NCBI GenBank assembly: GCA_023101725.1
Contig: JALJCO010001138.1
Span: 1-64,000 of the forward strand
Reading direction: 5' to 3'
DNA from: Atherinomorus stipes
Taxonomy: Eukaryota > Chordata > Actinopteri > Atheriniformes > Atherinidae
Length of the DNA stretch: 64,000 bases
Below the pieces are notes generated by a model. It had not been told where the DNA came from, did not search any database, and saw only the letters and a list, made by a program, of their open reading frames with translations. Both the position numbers and the translations under genes were made by a program. The stretch's first letter is position 1. Every line of letters begins with the position of its first letter. Below are positions 10,104 through 23,738 of the stretch, piece by piece.

Positions 10104-13100
10104 AATGTCAACAAAATCTGTAAGGACTTGCACATTTTTTGGATGTTAAACAGCAGTGAAAATTTTTAATTGTGGAGATAAAAAAGAAAAAAAGTGAACG
10201 GGATGAACACAGAGCTTTAGAAGATCGCTGCTGTCTGTGTCTGGCTGTGACACTCAGAGGACCAGTGGTTGATGCTGTCTGTCCACTGGTGGTGCTGTGT
10301 TCATGAAACACCAGACATACTGAGAGCAGAAGAGAAATGATTGCATGACATTGTAGAAAAAAAAAACACTGGATTTTATTCCCAACAAAAAAACATGGTA
10401 AATTTTGGTGAACAGTTGTCAGTCTGAACCAAAATGTACAGTACGCATCCATGTTGCCATCCAGCTTAACATGACACGAGTTAATGATAACAGAGTAAAG
10501 GACAAGAGGCTGCGCGTTGCTTGAAGTAAATGACTAATCTGGAAGATGTTGTGAAATGTAACGTTATTTTCTCTGATAGGACGTTGTAACCAGAAAATAA
10601 GTCATTTATTCATTAACAAAAATGCATAATGTACACAGTGTCCTTCAACCTAAATTAGTTCTAACTAAACTATGTCAAATATCTGACAAAATAGAAAATT
10701 AACAGCCTTTGTTAAATGTTGAAATTATTTCTTTATCAACTTTTCATGACTTGTGATATTATGTATTGGGAATTGACAGTTATTAAAAGCAGTTTCAGAT
10801 GAGCCATAGTTTTCATTAATGCTCTGATATCTACTAATATGCAAACAGGATAACTTTGATATCTCCAAATCAGATACCCTTATTAGTAACTGTAGACCAC
10901 TATTTAATGTCATCAGTCCAAATATGCATGCTGCTGTTATGTCGGCAGATTCGAGGTAATTAGAACTTGCCACCTCAATAATGGTGGCACCGCAACATGG
11001 TGCAGCACAAAACAGTAGTCTATAACGTGCTAAAGATGCTTACCCTCCAGAACAACTCAAGTATAGCTGTCATGTATAAAAGCTTTTCTCTTGTCATTCA
11101 TGTTACACTGGAACAAATATCTCCAAGTGATCTGTTTTTGCTGACGAAAACCACCAGTTTCCCTCTTCACTAAATTTCACTGTTTCCTGAATAGACTATA
11201 GTTTCTTCCCCATGCCCCCTCTCATATTTGTTTCTTTCCTTTGTTGTGTTTTAACTTGTCATGCCTACTCACTCACCAGAATATCAAACTTGCAAGAACC
11301 TCAGTAGGAAACCGAGAGCTGTCCCACAAGCGTCTCATATTGCATCTCTGAAGTTTTTACACACGGCTCTTGATTACCAGTTGGAGTTGGATATGGCTCA
11401 AATCTATGCCACTTTTCTGTGACAAACATTTGCTTGTGATGAGCAAAAGGGGCTTAAAATCTTGTAGCGTAAACCTGGCTTTGCTGTTGGTATGCTTATT
11501 TATTAGTGTGGATATCGAGCAGCAGAAAAAAGTGCTTTTACTTGTCTGGTTTGGTTTGTGGAAGGTGTCAACTGGAGTCTTTTGTTAGATTTGACTACTG
11601 TGAGAACAAAAGGGAAGAAAAGAAAAGAGACGGAATGATGGCAGGTATTGGAATTTAACAGTAAATCCAATTTAACAGTTGATTTTGAGATGACAAGAAA
11701 ATGATTTGTACCTTGAAGCAGTGTGCTTATTGCCACAACAGGGAGTTGCTTGCACTCACTCATTCAAAGACCAGTAAAACAGCACAAAACACATGAATTT
11801 GCATAATTTACAACATGCAGATGAGAAGTTACTTTTCTCTGGTGGGAACAGTACAACACTGACTATGTCTTTGTACAGGAAGTACTTGTTGTTGCTTAAA
11901 GGTGCAAAGTATCATGTATGTAGGCCAAAAATGCTTTTCAGAAACCACCCAGGGTTAAGGGAAAAGCAAAACCAAGCTGTTGCTCTGAAAGTGCACTTAG
12001 AAACCACACATTGCAGGAAAAATAGGCCTCACATAATATTTATACAACCTTACACTGGAGCCCCCACAGCACCAGATGGCCACACCAGATACAAGATGCA
12101 GGTGGTGATGTGATACGAGAAAATACTTATGTGGCATAGTTCAGTTTTATCCACACAGCAGCATTTACAGAATAACCAAAAATTATTTTGACATTAAGAA
12201 AAATTGAGCCTCATACAGTTAGAGGATAAAGCAGCTCCCATACCTTAAATGAAACAGATGCTTCTTAACTCTGCAAGAAAATTGATCATACTTAGTGTTT
12301 TCTAGTAGCAGGTGGTCATGTTTTTTTTTTTTTTTTTTTAAATTGCATTGCATTTGCTTCTGTGGTTTGTGCCAGATTTTACAGGAGATCCAAAAAATGA
12401 GTGCACAGACGCACATGAGGTTTTATCGGCTTGAGGCCATTTATGTGCTACTTACAAGTACTTCTGTCTCCTGCAAAGTATCTCTTTTCCAGGTGCGTAA
12501 AAGACGAATGAAAGGAAGTGCACAACACCAGTGTACATATCAAGATAATTACTCGTGAGAGTTCATAAGGGGTAAAGTGTAACAAAATATTAAAGAAAAG
12601 AAAGCACCACCTGGGAGGTATTAATGGACAGATGTAGATTTTAAGCTTGTCTTTCCCCCTGGTCTATGTGTGGTTATCTAATGTGGACTCAAGAGGAATG
12701 AAGAGGAAATATTCTGATACATGCTTTCTGATGCAATTTCTCTTCCCTGGGCTGCACTGAGCCGATAAGATTTTACTGACATTGGCTGCAAGAAGCTGAC
12801 CCCCGTTTCTCATTCACTGTTGTAGAAAAGCTGAACTGAAAGACATAAGATAGGGGAGAAAGAGATAGAATGAGGGAGGAAAGATGAGAAACAGATAAGA
12901 TAAGGTGGATCAGGAAGGAGATTGTGATTAAATTAAATGACAAGTGAAAGACTGAAGACAAGGAGACAGATTTAGAAAAAAAGAGACTGATGTGGTTCAG
13001 TTCTGATTATATTTTCAAAAATTTATCTATTCTGTACAATTTATGATTACTCATTATAAGTCAAAGTTTAGCCTCTAAAGGTTAAAAAGTACTTTCATAT

Positions 13101-15356
13101 TGATCTAATTTTCTTCCTCTGTATTGTGGACCTTTCCACCCCTGCACATCCACATGTTTTTTGTTTTTATTTGCACTCCCATGGAAGTTTTTGACTGAAG
13201 TGTAAGCTATTTATATTTGTTAAACATCAGCAAAATGTCTTCTAACCACCCCCCATCACAAGAAATAATGTGGGATTTATATCCCCAAGCAACTAGTTTG
13301 ACTGGCTCCAGACCTTTGAATCTGCCAGTACCACAGCGCCAACTCGAAAAAGAATGTAAGGAATTGACATTTCTGTCTGGTATCAGCCAAATGCTAGTCC
13401 TTAAGTCTCAAAACATGGAAAAACCTGTACACTGCTCTTACTCTGCATCACAGTTTATTGATCGTACCAGTGTTTAAGTCCCCCCGGGCTTTTGTCAGGA
13501 GCGCTGTGTACCTACAGCCCACCTGTGCGAGAGATGGTTAGATATGCAATCTCTTATTTAAAACTGGAGCTGAAACCATCTTTAAAATAGCAGGCTCTGA
13601 TTAAGAACAGTGTTTAAAGTGGTGAAGGTCTCCTCTACTCTTGAAGTCAATCTATTTATTAAAGTAATATACAAAGATATGAGAGGTTTAATTACTTTTT
13701 CATTTTCTTAGATGAAATGTTTCACTTTCTGCAGGCCTACTAAAAACACGACTGTATTTTGTTTGATCAGCAAAATAAAGCTACATTTCCATCTACTTTT
13801 TATATGCCAGCTGTTCAAAGCTGCAACAAATGTATTAATTATTTTAATCAATGGATATTTTTGTGAGGGGCAACTAGAAGCACCATATTTATCACTGTGG
13901 ATCAGTAGATAATCTCCCTCAAAAGTAGAAAGGGTGTTCTTCATCTTTAGAATCCTGTTACTTTTGGGACTCTGCGGCATCCATTATGACTGTCTCTGTT
14001 ATCGGTTTGTCTCTGAGGCAGGCGAGATTTTCTTGCTCTGTTGATTTAAAATAAAGTGTTCCTAGTTTCTTATCAGCGAGCCAAACATTCAGACAGAAAC
14101 AATCTGGGTTTCTAACATTGTCAACAACAGCAACTGAGGATGACTTTTAACTGTCAATAAGTTCACAGATACAAATCAAGACAACAAGCCTGTGTGACAG
14201 CATTGTTGACATGTCTGATGAAGATTTCACGTCGCTACTCAGGCGTTTGTATGTGTTGTTTTCTGTTGCGTGTTGTGTTAAAACTATATGAATTAAACCA
14301 GCTCAACTACAAAACATGATTCATTTAATAAAAGCACTTGTTCAACTTAAGATAATGCAAGATGCAGTTTGTCTGTTTTGAGTGTGCGTGAATTTTAAAG
14401 ATAAAGATAAAACAGATGACTTTAGAAGAAAAAAGATAAATAAAAGATGTGGATGTGGATGTATAAACAGAGAGGAAGAAATGCAGCTAGTCAGGTTGAA
14501 GCATAGGACAGTCTAAGAAAGAAGTATAGAAAGACTTGAGGAACAACAAAGATGACTACATGAGAAAACTTATAATTCTACATATATCTCACCTTGGTTG
14601 AATATAGCACTTTCAGCCAATGTGCTGTCAGAACTGTGATATTTTTATCATTATTATGCCAAAGAAAATATTTCTGTGTGCAGAGGGCTCGATGGAAAGC
14701 AGAGTCACAATGATGGATTGAACATAAAGAGAAGGAAATGAAAAGATACAGATGAGTTAAAAGGAATCAGAGAAGAAAGTGGAAGGACAGACAAAGGAAA
14801 TCAGATGGGCTGGGACCAGACAGGACACTGCAGATGGTTTGCTTGACAGACATGGGGGCGTTCCACCTGCTGAGGTCCTGTGTGAAGGACATTTCCTTTC
14901 TGCGTGTGTGCGCTTGTGTTGGTATCGATGCTGTGTATCTTGTTTGAATCTGTCTCCTGTTATGTTTGTGGTCTGATGTTTGTTTATCTGTGCTTGCGGG
15001 TGTCTCACAATGTCTCTCTGGCTGTGTCCAAAATCACACACACACACACACTAATCCCTCCTGACTACTCAGGGAGTTTCATGAACAAGACTACATAGTG
15101 GACTTGCTTCTGGACATTATTTTCTCTGTGCCATGAATGATGTGACAACCGATGTACAATTTAATCTTCTAGATTTCAGCCAATGTGCTGTGTACATTTT
15201 TGTGTTGTACCAATTCCTCAAACAAATGGACATTTTAATTGTAATTTTCTGCTCTGTTCATGTTGTCAGCCTTGTGTCTTTTTCTGCAGGATAGGGGATT
15301 AAAGTCCTGTATACATTATATTTACTGGTTTAGAAACTACCAATTACACAACTATT

Positions 15357-16006
15357 TAGGGATGCACGATATTGGAATTTTGGCCGATATCCGATATGCC
15401 GATATTTTAAAACTCATGGGGCCGATAACCGATATCGATACCAATATTAAAGCTGAAAAAAATAAGCAGTCATTGCAAATAGCAGGTTTGTTATCTGTTT
15501 CCGACACTTTGAAAAATAGGGGTGGGAAAAATATCAATACACTGACATATTGCGATATTTTCATATGATCATATCAAATTAATATTTAAAAACGTGGTAT
15601 CGGATCTATTATAAAATCTTGCAAGATTTCATTGTTTTGTTACAAAATCTCACAAAATTTCGTGAATTCTTGCAAGATTTCGTAACAGAACTATGAAATA
15701 TCGTAAGATTTCGTCAGTAAAATAGATCGATTCGGCGTTTTTAAATATCAATATATCAGCATATGAAAATATTGCCATATTTCGATATCAATATCTTTTT
15801 CCCACCCCTAGTCTTTATAAGTTTGAAAGTCTGTAAAAAAGAAGTTTTTAAAGAAGAAGAAGTTTTTTGTTTTTTTAGACTTCAGAAACAGCGGGCTGAT
15901 CGGTTGAATATTGGTGAAATATCGGTGGGGTGGCCGATGTCCGATACTCAATTTTAAGGCCAATATTGGCCGATACTGATAGGGGGGCCGATATTGTGCA
16001 TCCCTA
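15357..16006. mobile_element. hAT-like MITE with 8-bp target duplication
   Basis: The ends are inverted: left TAGGGATGCACGATATTGG, right in reverse complement TAGGGATGCACAATATCGG. The flanking 8-mers are CAACTATT (15349-15356) and CTACTATT (16007-16014), seven of eight identical, which is the target duplication expected of the hAT superfamily. The interior is rich in GATATCGATA-like blocks and has no transposase frame. A second element (15517-15810) is nested inside. Confidence 0.92.
15517..15810. mobile_element. Nested hAT-like MITE
   Basis: Inside the preceding element, the left end TAGGGGTGGGAAAAATATC and the right end, TAGGGGTGGGAAAAAGATATTG in reverse complement split over the same bases, form terminal inverted repeats. 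Subterminal CATATGA/ATATTTTCATATG blocks are also inverted. The flanking 8-mers (TTGAAAAA and GTCTTTAT) do not match, so the target duplication is lost or the boundary is wrong. The middle repeats TTGCAAGATTTCGT-like phrases several times. Confidence 0.75.
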
Positions 16007-16014
16007 CTACTATT

Positions 16015-17330
16015 CATGCTGCATTATGGGATACATTGACACTGTCAGCTACCACAACTTGAGGATGTCACTACAAAATGGTGAACATGTAGCCCACTAT
16101 GTTTTCAACAGTGAGGTATTTTGTAACGGCTGCTCATTATTTTGTATCAGAGTAAGTCTGCTTTTCTGTGTGCTGTAAATACCAAAAGTATTTCACTGAA
16201 ACCCAACTAAATAGTGCCTGGCTGCAAATAAAAAACAATGCTAACGGGACAGAATCAATCAACACATTTTAGTGGAAACCAAATCAGTTTATGAAATGAA
16301 ATGAAAATTAGTTTATCCATACTATTTTCAATACTAAAGGGGAGAAAAATCACTAGATTAATTAATTAAACATTTTAAAAGATTAATTTCTAAATGTGTT
16401 TGTCTATATTAAAAGGTATCGATATGTGACTGTAAGCCAGGGTGAGATCATCCAATAGCAGTTGCAGGATCTTTATGGAGTACATTTACCTAAATAAAGA
16501 TGATAAATATGGATGGTGTGGATCTACTGTATGGAGCTATAGTGTCAGTGTTGTAGGTGTTACATTCCTCCTTCTTGTAAAAGCCATCTTAGATTTCTAC
16601 CAATTAGAAAACCAACATTGCTACAGTAACAGCAGCTTAACCTGAATCTCTGCCAGACTTTTTGTTACAGTGCTGTCGTCCTTAAATTCATTCATAAGCT
16701 GTGCTAAGTAGATAGACGTCACCGTGAAGTCTTGGATGGGAAGCTTCCAGCTTTGCACTAGCGTTTCTAATTAGTAATTTGTGGCAGGGAATTTGGAGCA
16801 ATTAGTGGATCTGACTGTTAATCATAGAAGCAACATATTCCTGAGTAGTTCATAGTCAAAAGGTGAAACATACCCCAAGTTATCGTCTGTTTATCAGCTT
16901 TACTATTATTTATAGTATCAAGATCAGTTAAGTAATTCCAAAAAGGTCTTGAGACATTCAAACTCAAAAGGGAAAAGTTTACTGGTGTAACCCAGTGAGA
17001 AACTTGTTTTTCCAACCACAAAAGTTGCTACTTGGTGGATATGGCATAGATTGCAGGTTCAAGCCATACTAGTGTTAATTTTAACACATTAAGGTTTTTA
17101 CTGTATATAGCTTTAAATTAACTGCGTTTATGTAATGTTATCATTGCTAAGGCCATTTATGCTCCCTTACATAGATAGATCTATTTATCTGAGCAGTTCT
17201 AAATCTAGTTAGCAGCAGTATGTTGCAACTACTGTAAATGGTTAAAAATGAATTATTACAGCAATGTAATTATTTCACAACTTCATCCTGTATTATAAGA
17301 ACCTGCAATCATAATAACAGGATAAGAAGA
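16015..17330. other. Non-coding stretch, no gene recognised
   Basis: The short frames here (for example 16442-16645) have no motif that I recognise. No terminal inverted repeats or simple-sequence arrays stand out. Confidence 0.55.
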
Positions 17331-17435
17331 CGTGTTTGCCACACCCTTGAGTTCCTGGACAGCAGGCTCTTCCAGTTTTTTGATTTGCTCCTGGATCATG
17401 GCCTTAAACGTCTTGTAGTTGTTAAAGCCTGGCAC
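17331..17435 (-). pseudogene. Mx-like dynamin-family GTPase exon relic
   Basis: On the minus strand, 35 codons translate to a stretch containing PGFNNYKTFKAMIQEQ followed by IKKLEEPAVQEL. In Mx proteins (interferon-induced dynamin-like antiviral GTPases) the stalk carries a conserved PGF-NY-TF....QI..LEEPAV..L signature, and nearly all of those positions are present here. This is a small internal piece; the GTPase motifs (GxxxxGKS and the switch regions) were not found. Upstream, AG precedes TGCCAGGC, which would give an L-P-G reading across a splice acceptor, but there is no pyrimidine tract, an in-frame stop lies just before, and no clear GT donor follows. A pseudogene fragment is most likely; an isolated exon of a diverged gene cannot be excluded. 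The longer plus-strand frame over this interval is its antisense shadow. Confidence 0.7.
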
Positions 17436-18219
17436 TTATTTACCTCAGTACCATTGATACTGAGCCACCTGTTTGTCAATATTCCAGCTGACTGCAAAAT
17501 GTTTATAACAAAATCAGCTCGGACAGTATTTGAAAATATAAGATATGTTACAATTTTTGTTTCAAACGCTGTCATACGTCGCCGCCTTCATACTTCCATA
17601 GCTACTTCTTTATGTTGCCATTATTGTTATGTCAGGTTCATCCACTAGTGGGCAATGCTGAGTTCAGAGTTCACTTCAGCAATCCACCGTTAGTGTCAAG
17701 CACTGATTGGTAGTGGTATTATTTGGCTATAAAGTTTTTTACATCCACTCAACATGCCCTGTTATACGCACACAGATTTTCTTCAAAAGTTTCCGGCATC
17801 TCCACATTTGTTATCTTCTTCTTCTGGTGCTGCTTTTTTTCCTCGTTTGTTCCTGTTCTTTTCCGTCTTTTACCTTTCACTGATCACATGTCAGCTATGC
17901 AGCTCAACACTGGTCCTGTGGTCTCCAGTGGTATTGCGCTGTGTCAAGTAAAAGATGCACAAGCCCCCCCACACACACACATACACACCCACGCACACAC
18001 ACCCACACACAAAAAAAAGCCCAGACCAAACTAGAGTGCAGACCTCCACCAAGCAGCTCATGTCCCCCTCTTATTGTGATTCACACTGAAACTTTTATTG
18101 CTACGTGTCTTTTATTAAATTTTGTTTCTGTTTATAAAGTTCAAACTGGAAAGTTCACAGTTCATACTGTACCTGCTACATTATAGAACTCATTTAGATC
18201 CTTTCTTGTAATTTTCTAC
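17436..18219. other. Non-coding with a (CA)n microsatellite
   Basis: No gene is supported. A C-rich (CA)n/(CCCACA)n tract lies at about 17966-18012 and ends in an A run. Frames crossing it encode only Thr-His repeats. Confidence 0.6.
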
Positions 18220-18490
18220 CAAACACTCGGGCCATTTGTATGGAGGTATATGCAAAAATTCAAAAATTTGGTCTATCTTACAATGATAAAGAATCCTTCA
18301 AAAAATTCCTGGATCCAGAAGGTGATCTGGATCACCATCAAAATTAAATGGCTTCGTCCTTGGGCTGAGGCACACGGCTGGTAAAAATTTCAGGTCAATC
18401 TGTCCAGAGCTTTTTCTGTAAAGTTGCTGACAGACAGACAAACAAACCAATGCTACCAAAAACAAACCTCCTTGGCAGAAGTAATCACGT
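18220..18490 (+). repeat. Common teleost interspersed repeat (retroposon-like)
   Basis: The phrase TTCCTGGATCCAGAAGGTGA, then TCTGGATCACCATCAAAATT, then CTGACAGACAGACAAACAAAC and a terminal CCTCCTTGGCAGAAGTAA match in order a repeat I recognise as very frequent in fish genomes, usually ending CCTCCTTGGCGGAGGTAA. It is non-coding here. I am unsure whether it is a SINE or the 3' end of an RTE-type LINE. Confidence 0.6.
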
Positions 18491-18588
18491 GTATAACCAA
18501 TGCAGGAGACAGAAGAAACTGTCCGTCTGCTCATCTGTCTCCTGCATCAAGCATAAATGAATCTGTTGTCTTTTGCATTACTAGACAA

Positions 18589-19719
18589 TAGTGTTGCCCC
18601 ATCTAAATTACTTCGCGATTCGATTCAATTGCGATTATGGGACCCATGATTTTTTCGATTATGGCGATTATAATGTGTGTCAATACGATTCGATTATTGC
18701 ACCCATAATTATCACGATTATTGCAATTTTTAAAGCCTTTTTTTCATCTCAATAAATTGATTTTTTTTTTCATTTGATGCTACATTTGTAAATAAATTAG
18801 ATTATTAATTCAAGGACTCATGGTACGTCCGCTGATATTTAAGAAAAAGGAAACAAACTTGTAGATTGACATTTCTTAAGCAACAACAGCAGGACTATAA
18901 TGTGAAAGACTCCCTCCAAACAAAGTGCCTTCTTTTAGTTTTCAACTTATTCATTCTGGAATAAGTTATTAAGCTATAGTGTGAATATCGTACGACATAT
19001 TCCTCTCCGATACAAACACACTGACATCAGTTGACAGACAGCAGCACTGTACACTTTGTCACTGACATTTATTCATGAAATGTCTGTGATCTTCTGATTC
19101 ATTCAAGTTTTCCACTGCTGTTCCAACAACCAGTCCTTCCAGATTTCCTCCATGTTGTTAAGAAAATAGCTCGATTTTCATCTGTTCTCATTACACATTT
19201 GCAGAAGTGTCACCCTGAGCAATGGCCAACAGTCTGCTACGGCGTTTTCCCAGATTAGTCTGAAGAAGCTTGTAGTGGTACGTAAACTACGTACAGTATA
19301 TTAAAGACAAAGTTAGGAAAAAAACAATGGCAGTTTTCCTTTCTTACAATTGCAAACAAATATTTACCTTCACTTTTGCCTCAATTGCTTTGCAAATTTT
19401 GCAGATCGTAAATGTCTTGTCCAGAGTTTTGTTGCAGTTTTCGTAAACCCCAAACTACTTCCAAAGGTGTGAACTATACACCCAGATGGCGAAACTATAG
19501 CAGGTTCTTTTTTAGCCGGAACAGTGAATTGCACATTGTTGCTTCCTGTTGTTGTCCTGCTCCTTAAACTGTCCGGCTGGAAACGGGGGGCACATCATGG
19601 TTCCTTTTACTTTATGGTTTCATTTTCCACTGCAATGCATCATGGCAAATAATCAATGCCAAATCGTCACATGACCCATCATGATGCATCGCCAGATCGA
19701 CGAATCGCAAGCAACACTA
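18589..19719. mobile_element. hAT-like element with 8-bp target duplication
   Basis: The left end TAGTGTTGCCCC and the right end, TAGTGTTGCTTGCGATTCG in reverse complement, share TAGTGTTGC and are followed by GATTCG-rich subterminal sequence on both sides. The flanking 8-mers CTAGACAA (18581-18588) and CTATACAA (19720-19727) match at seven of eight positions, as expected of hAT. The interior has no transposase frame, so this is a non-autonomous copy of about 1.1 kb. Confidence 0.88.
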
Positions 19720-19727
19720 CTATACAA

Positions 19728-22700
19728 CAGTGAAAATGCCTTAGAAATACTTGCTTCGATATATTTTGACAAGCACAATAACAACCGATATTAAACATAA
19801 CTGTACGAACAGACTGTTTGATCTTTCTGAATCTATAGCATCACAGAAAAAATGCAGACAACAAGAAACTTTTAGTTTTCTTTTTCATTTCAACCTTTCT
19901 TATCCCTGATATCCCTGATACTCCTGAACAAATGCTATCAGCTAATAGCATAAAAAAAGGTGATTACTGCTTATCATTTTCTACCTGAAATATGCAGGGT
20001 GGCTATTACTGTCCAATGTCCATTATAAGCAGTTTCTAAGAAAAGAATTTAGAATTCATATTGAGTTTGACATTAAGATTCATTTTGACTTATATTGACT
20101 TTATATGATGCCTTTTCAATTTTGAAAAAGCAGAATACAAGCAAACAAAGTCTTTAGCGTCCAGTGCACAATAGTTTCATCTCACTTCTTAAAACACATC
20201 CCATAATCATAAAGTTTGCTTTGATATGTCTGTATATACAGTATGTTCCACGAGAGCAAGCAACCTACAAAAAACTTCACCTCTAGAATGTATAAAAACT
20301 CTTTCCTGTTACCCTCCAGTAAGTCTGTCGGCAATTTACCACTGGGTTATTGTGAAGCACCAATCTTATGCTCAGACTCCGTTAGTGGAGGAGTAATATG
20401 TCAAAGTGCCAGTGGCTCTGCTTGAGCAAACCTCCAAGGAAGGTCTTTATTAACTCACTGAGAAGAGCAGCAAATCTGGACATTAAAAGCCCAGCACACC
20501 AACAAACATGTTAAGAGTTTTGTTTTTTTTGTTTTTTTCTGTCTGATTACACTCTAGGTTGAAGTTGGGTGGATTTATACCTATAATTACCTGGAGTAAC
20601 AAAATGCTTACTAAAAGGAATAAGTTCTCATGCCCCACCGGCAGAATAAATCACATAAAAGTCAGGATTCTGCAATTCAATGTGATTTTTACTGAATCTA
20701 TATGAATCAATGTAAGTTATTAAAGCAGAGAGTAAATAATTGTTGCATACTTATCAGATTTAGTGATTACACCAAAAGGAATATGCAGTTGTCATGCTAT
20801 GTACAATTTTATCCCTTATTAATTACACAAACTTACCGAAACAGGCAAGTTTATACTGCCCTCATTTATACTGTTGACTTTAACTTCAACTTAACAGAAC
20901 GTTCTTAAAATCAGTGTTGGTGGGAAAGATTTACGAAAAAGAGTTGTTAAGAAGTAAAATACTCTAAAGAACTAGCTTCTTTTTACTTTTTTTTTTTTTT
21001 GTTTTACCTTTTTTCATTAAGGTTAAGGTAACCTGTGTTTTCAGATCCATAGTTCACGCAATATGCTGTATTCCACATCAGGATCAACACTGTCCCTTCA
21101 AAATGATTTCTATAGTTTACTGAAGGCATTATCGCCCCACCTCTTCATTTCAAATTTGACTGAATATGGACTTTGTGGATAAAGTTGGATTAACTGAGCT
21201 GGCTTGCTGTCAGCAGTGCCCTATGCTTTGATGTATGCTGTAGTGTTTCCTTTCCTGGTGCACAGTTGCTGTGCATAATAACAGCTTCCCACGAGGAGGA
21301 GGGTTTTCCTTGTCTATCACAGGAAGGGATATTGCTTAGTCCAGAAAAGAAACTACAATGCACTGTGCAAACAAAGCCCTGCTGAAATATCAAAGGAGAA
21401 CAAAGGTGTTGGGGGGCATGAATGCGGACATAAAAGCAGTGAAAATGTTTTAAATAAAGATGTTAAATTTTCCTGTTTTTGTTGAGATTGCGTGAAATGC
21501 AGCCTCTCCTACTCTCCCCATGCCAGGGACTGGAACTGTTGTCCTGCTGTTTTATCTTGCCACTATTGCTGTAAACATCCCCATAAACAACATTTAAAGC
21601 CCAATGGTACCTTTAACTTGCAGCTTTGAGCTGGCTGGCCTTACTGCCTCCAGTCACTATACAGACTGTGTGATGGCCCACTGCGGGGTGTTATCTCCAT
21701 CACTGCCATATGCCTGGGTGCTGGGTGGTCTCTGGGCACTTGTCTCCCTCTTCTTTCACTTTGTGTCTTCATGATTTCATCGTTTTTATATCTCCACCTA
21801 CTCGCCTTCTATCTCTGTCTTACACACATACAAATATGGCCCAACAACAGAACACACTGCAATTATGCGCTTTTCTGTTTTCTGTGTTACATTACTCACA
21901 GAGAAACAGCATACAGCACAGCAGTTCCCCTTAAACACAATTCCTTTTGTAAAACTGCATGAACCACTTTAAGCCTGTTAAGGGGATCATTTAGGTTTGA
22001 TTACTGAGCAATATCATGAGTAATTTTGATAGCATTGTGGGTTTTTTGTTGTTTGTTTTTTATGTCATCATAGTTTGCATTCAATTAAATGAACATTATT
22101 ACAAACTCTTTCTAAAGTTTAAAGAAACCAAAACAATCATTTCAAGGTAAGACTAAAATGCCATTAACTGATGTAGATATGTTCATTGATAAAGACTTGA
22201 TTTTTTTTCTTTTTTTTTCCTCATTGGATATAACAAAAGTAAAAATACAGAAAGTCAGAGTTTGTTCCTTGGTCTGAAAAATGACTCAGTCTAAGGCTGA
22301 CAATATGCTTGCTTCTTAACCGCACATCTGGAAAAACAGAACTGTTTGATCGTGTGCTCTTATTGGAGCAATTGAATTACGTAGAATGATAGAACTACAT
22401 AGAATGATAAGCTGCTTTCTGATTTAACCGTTCTTGAACAGAGAAACAAAGCTGACAGACCATAAACAGGGACTTTGATACTTATAACATTTATATGGCC
22501 TCATCAGTGCACAAGAGATCATATTATACCCCCAAAACCCCAGAAAAGTGAAATTTGATGTCATGGCACATTTAAAGTTTTCAAGCACACCGCTTCTGTT
22601 TCACACACTGACAAAATGACATTATTTTATTCCTCACCTTCACTTCTCACCTAAAAACCAGCCTTTACTCTCCCTCCTATAGCTGTGACCTTTCTTGTCA

Positions 22701-23738
22701 AACACTAACCATCTAACCCACCATCTGACTATAACCCTGACCAGGCAACAAACAACACTAGAGGCAGAGTAGGGATGCGAGTTAATGGAGTGTGCAAAGA
22801 TGAGGATAATGGAAATAGAGAAAGTGAAGAACTGATAAAGAGGTTTAAATTGAACAAAATGAGGCATCTTATAGGCTTACTGAACCTTCAGAGTTGCTTT
22901 TATGTTTATCCTTTAGGCTATTTCTATAGGAAATACATTCAGTAGTATTCAAGATAAAATTTGAAGTGATTAATGCTTGATTTATATACAGTATAAGAAT
23001 ATTTTTTAGTTTGCATCTGTATGCATGCAAGATTTTAGTTTATTTGCTCCATAAGATGTATTAAAATAAGTATATATAACACAATAAGGCAAATCATTAT
23101 AATGGCTGATAACAGTAGGCTAAATTTGTAGATATTGTGCTCAAAACGTTAATTTCAGACACTGATGAGAGTCTCAACCTTCAGGTTGCAGTAGTTTCTA
23201 AACTCTATTCTGCTCCACCTCAAAATCGGCATGTGTAGAACTGGAGTTACATCTAACCATTGTTTTACTTACATGAGATGTTAGTTCTTCATGTGCTTTT
23301 TTTCCATGTCATGCTACATGATCATGAAATTGATGTTTAGATCTTTCACAAAGTTTATGTGCCACAAATCGTGAACCAACAATATAGTTATCACATTCTT
23401 GATTTGGCCACTGAAGCATTACGCATTCGTTTCTTGATAAGGATCACACTGCAACTTTTCTGTATTAAATGATTTATTATACACAGCCAAAGAAATCAAG
23501 GTTCTTTACAGAGCCCGGGGTCAAACCAGCACCCTGAACTAACCAATAACAGTTCTGTGTGTCAGGGCGCAAGTCTGACAAAACTATTCTGTCTACCACG
23601 GGGTTTTATAGCTAGACAATGTCCAAATAAGGTCATGCAAATTGTGCAAAGCGCTCTTCTCATGAATTGGCTCGTTCATCTGACTCCATCCCGTTCTTGG
23701 TCCATCTCCAAGTCAGCATGACCGACCGAAGGCCTCCT
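19728..23738. other. About 4 kb without a supported gene
   Basis: No frame resembles a known protein. Short tandem phrases such as the repeated ACATAGAATGATA near 22380-22412 and T-rich runs occur. A candidate solo LTR in antisense (about 23430-23975) is discussed under rejected items. Confidence 0.55.

Larger units (their letters stand above)
5476..15356. other. About 10 kb without a supported gene
   Basis: No frame in this span shows recognisable domain motifs, and none of the longest (94-114 codons, near 9173-9794 and 10108-10452) looks like a known family. Visible structure is limited to homopolymers (A29 at 6299-6327, T24 at 10080-10103), an (AATA)n run near 7267-7290, a T18 near 12319-12338, and a (CA)n run near 15038-15052. 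The sequence could be intergenic or intronic DNA. Confidence 0.6.

Noticed and set aside
17238..17648. 136-codon plus-strand frame
   Set aside because: It overlaps the minus-strand Mx-like exon and has no motif; it is an antisense shadow.
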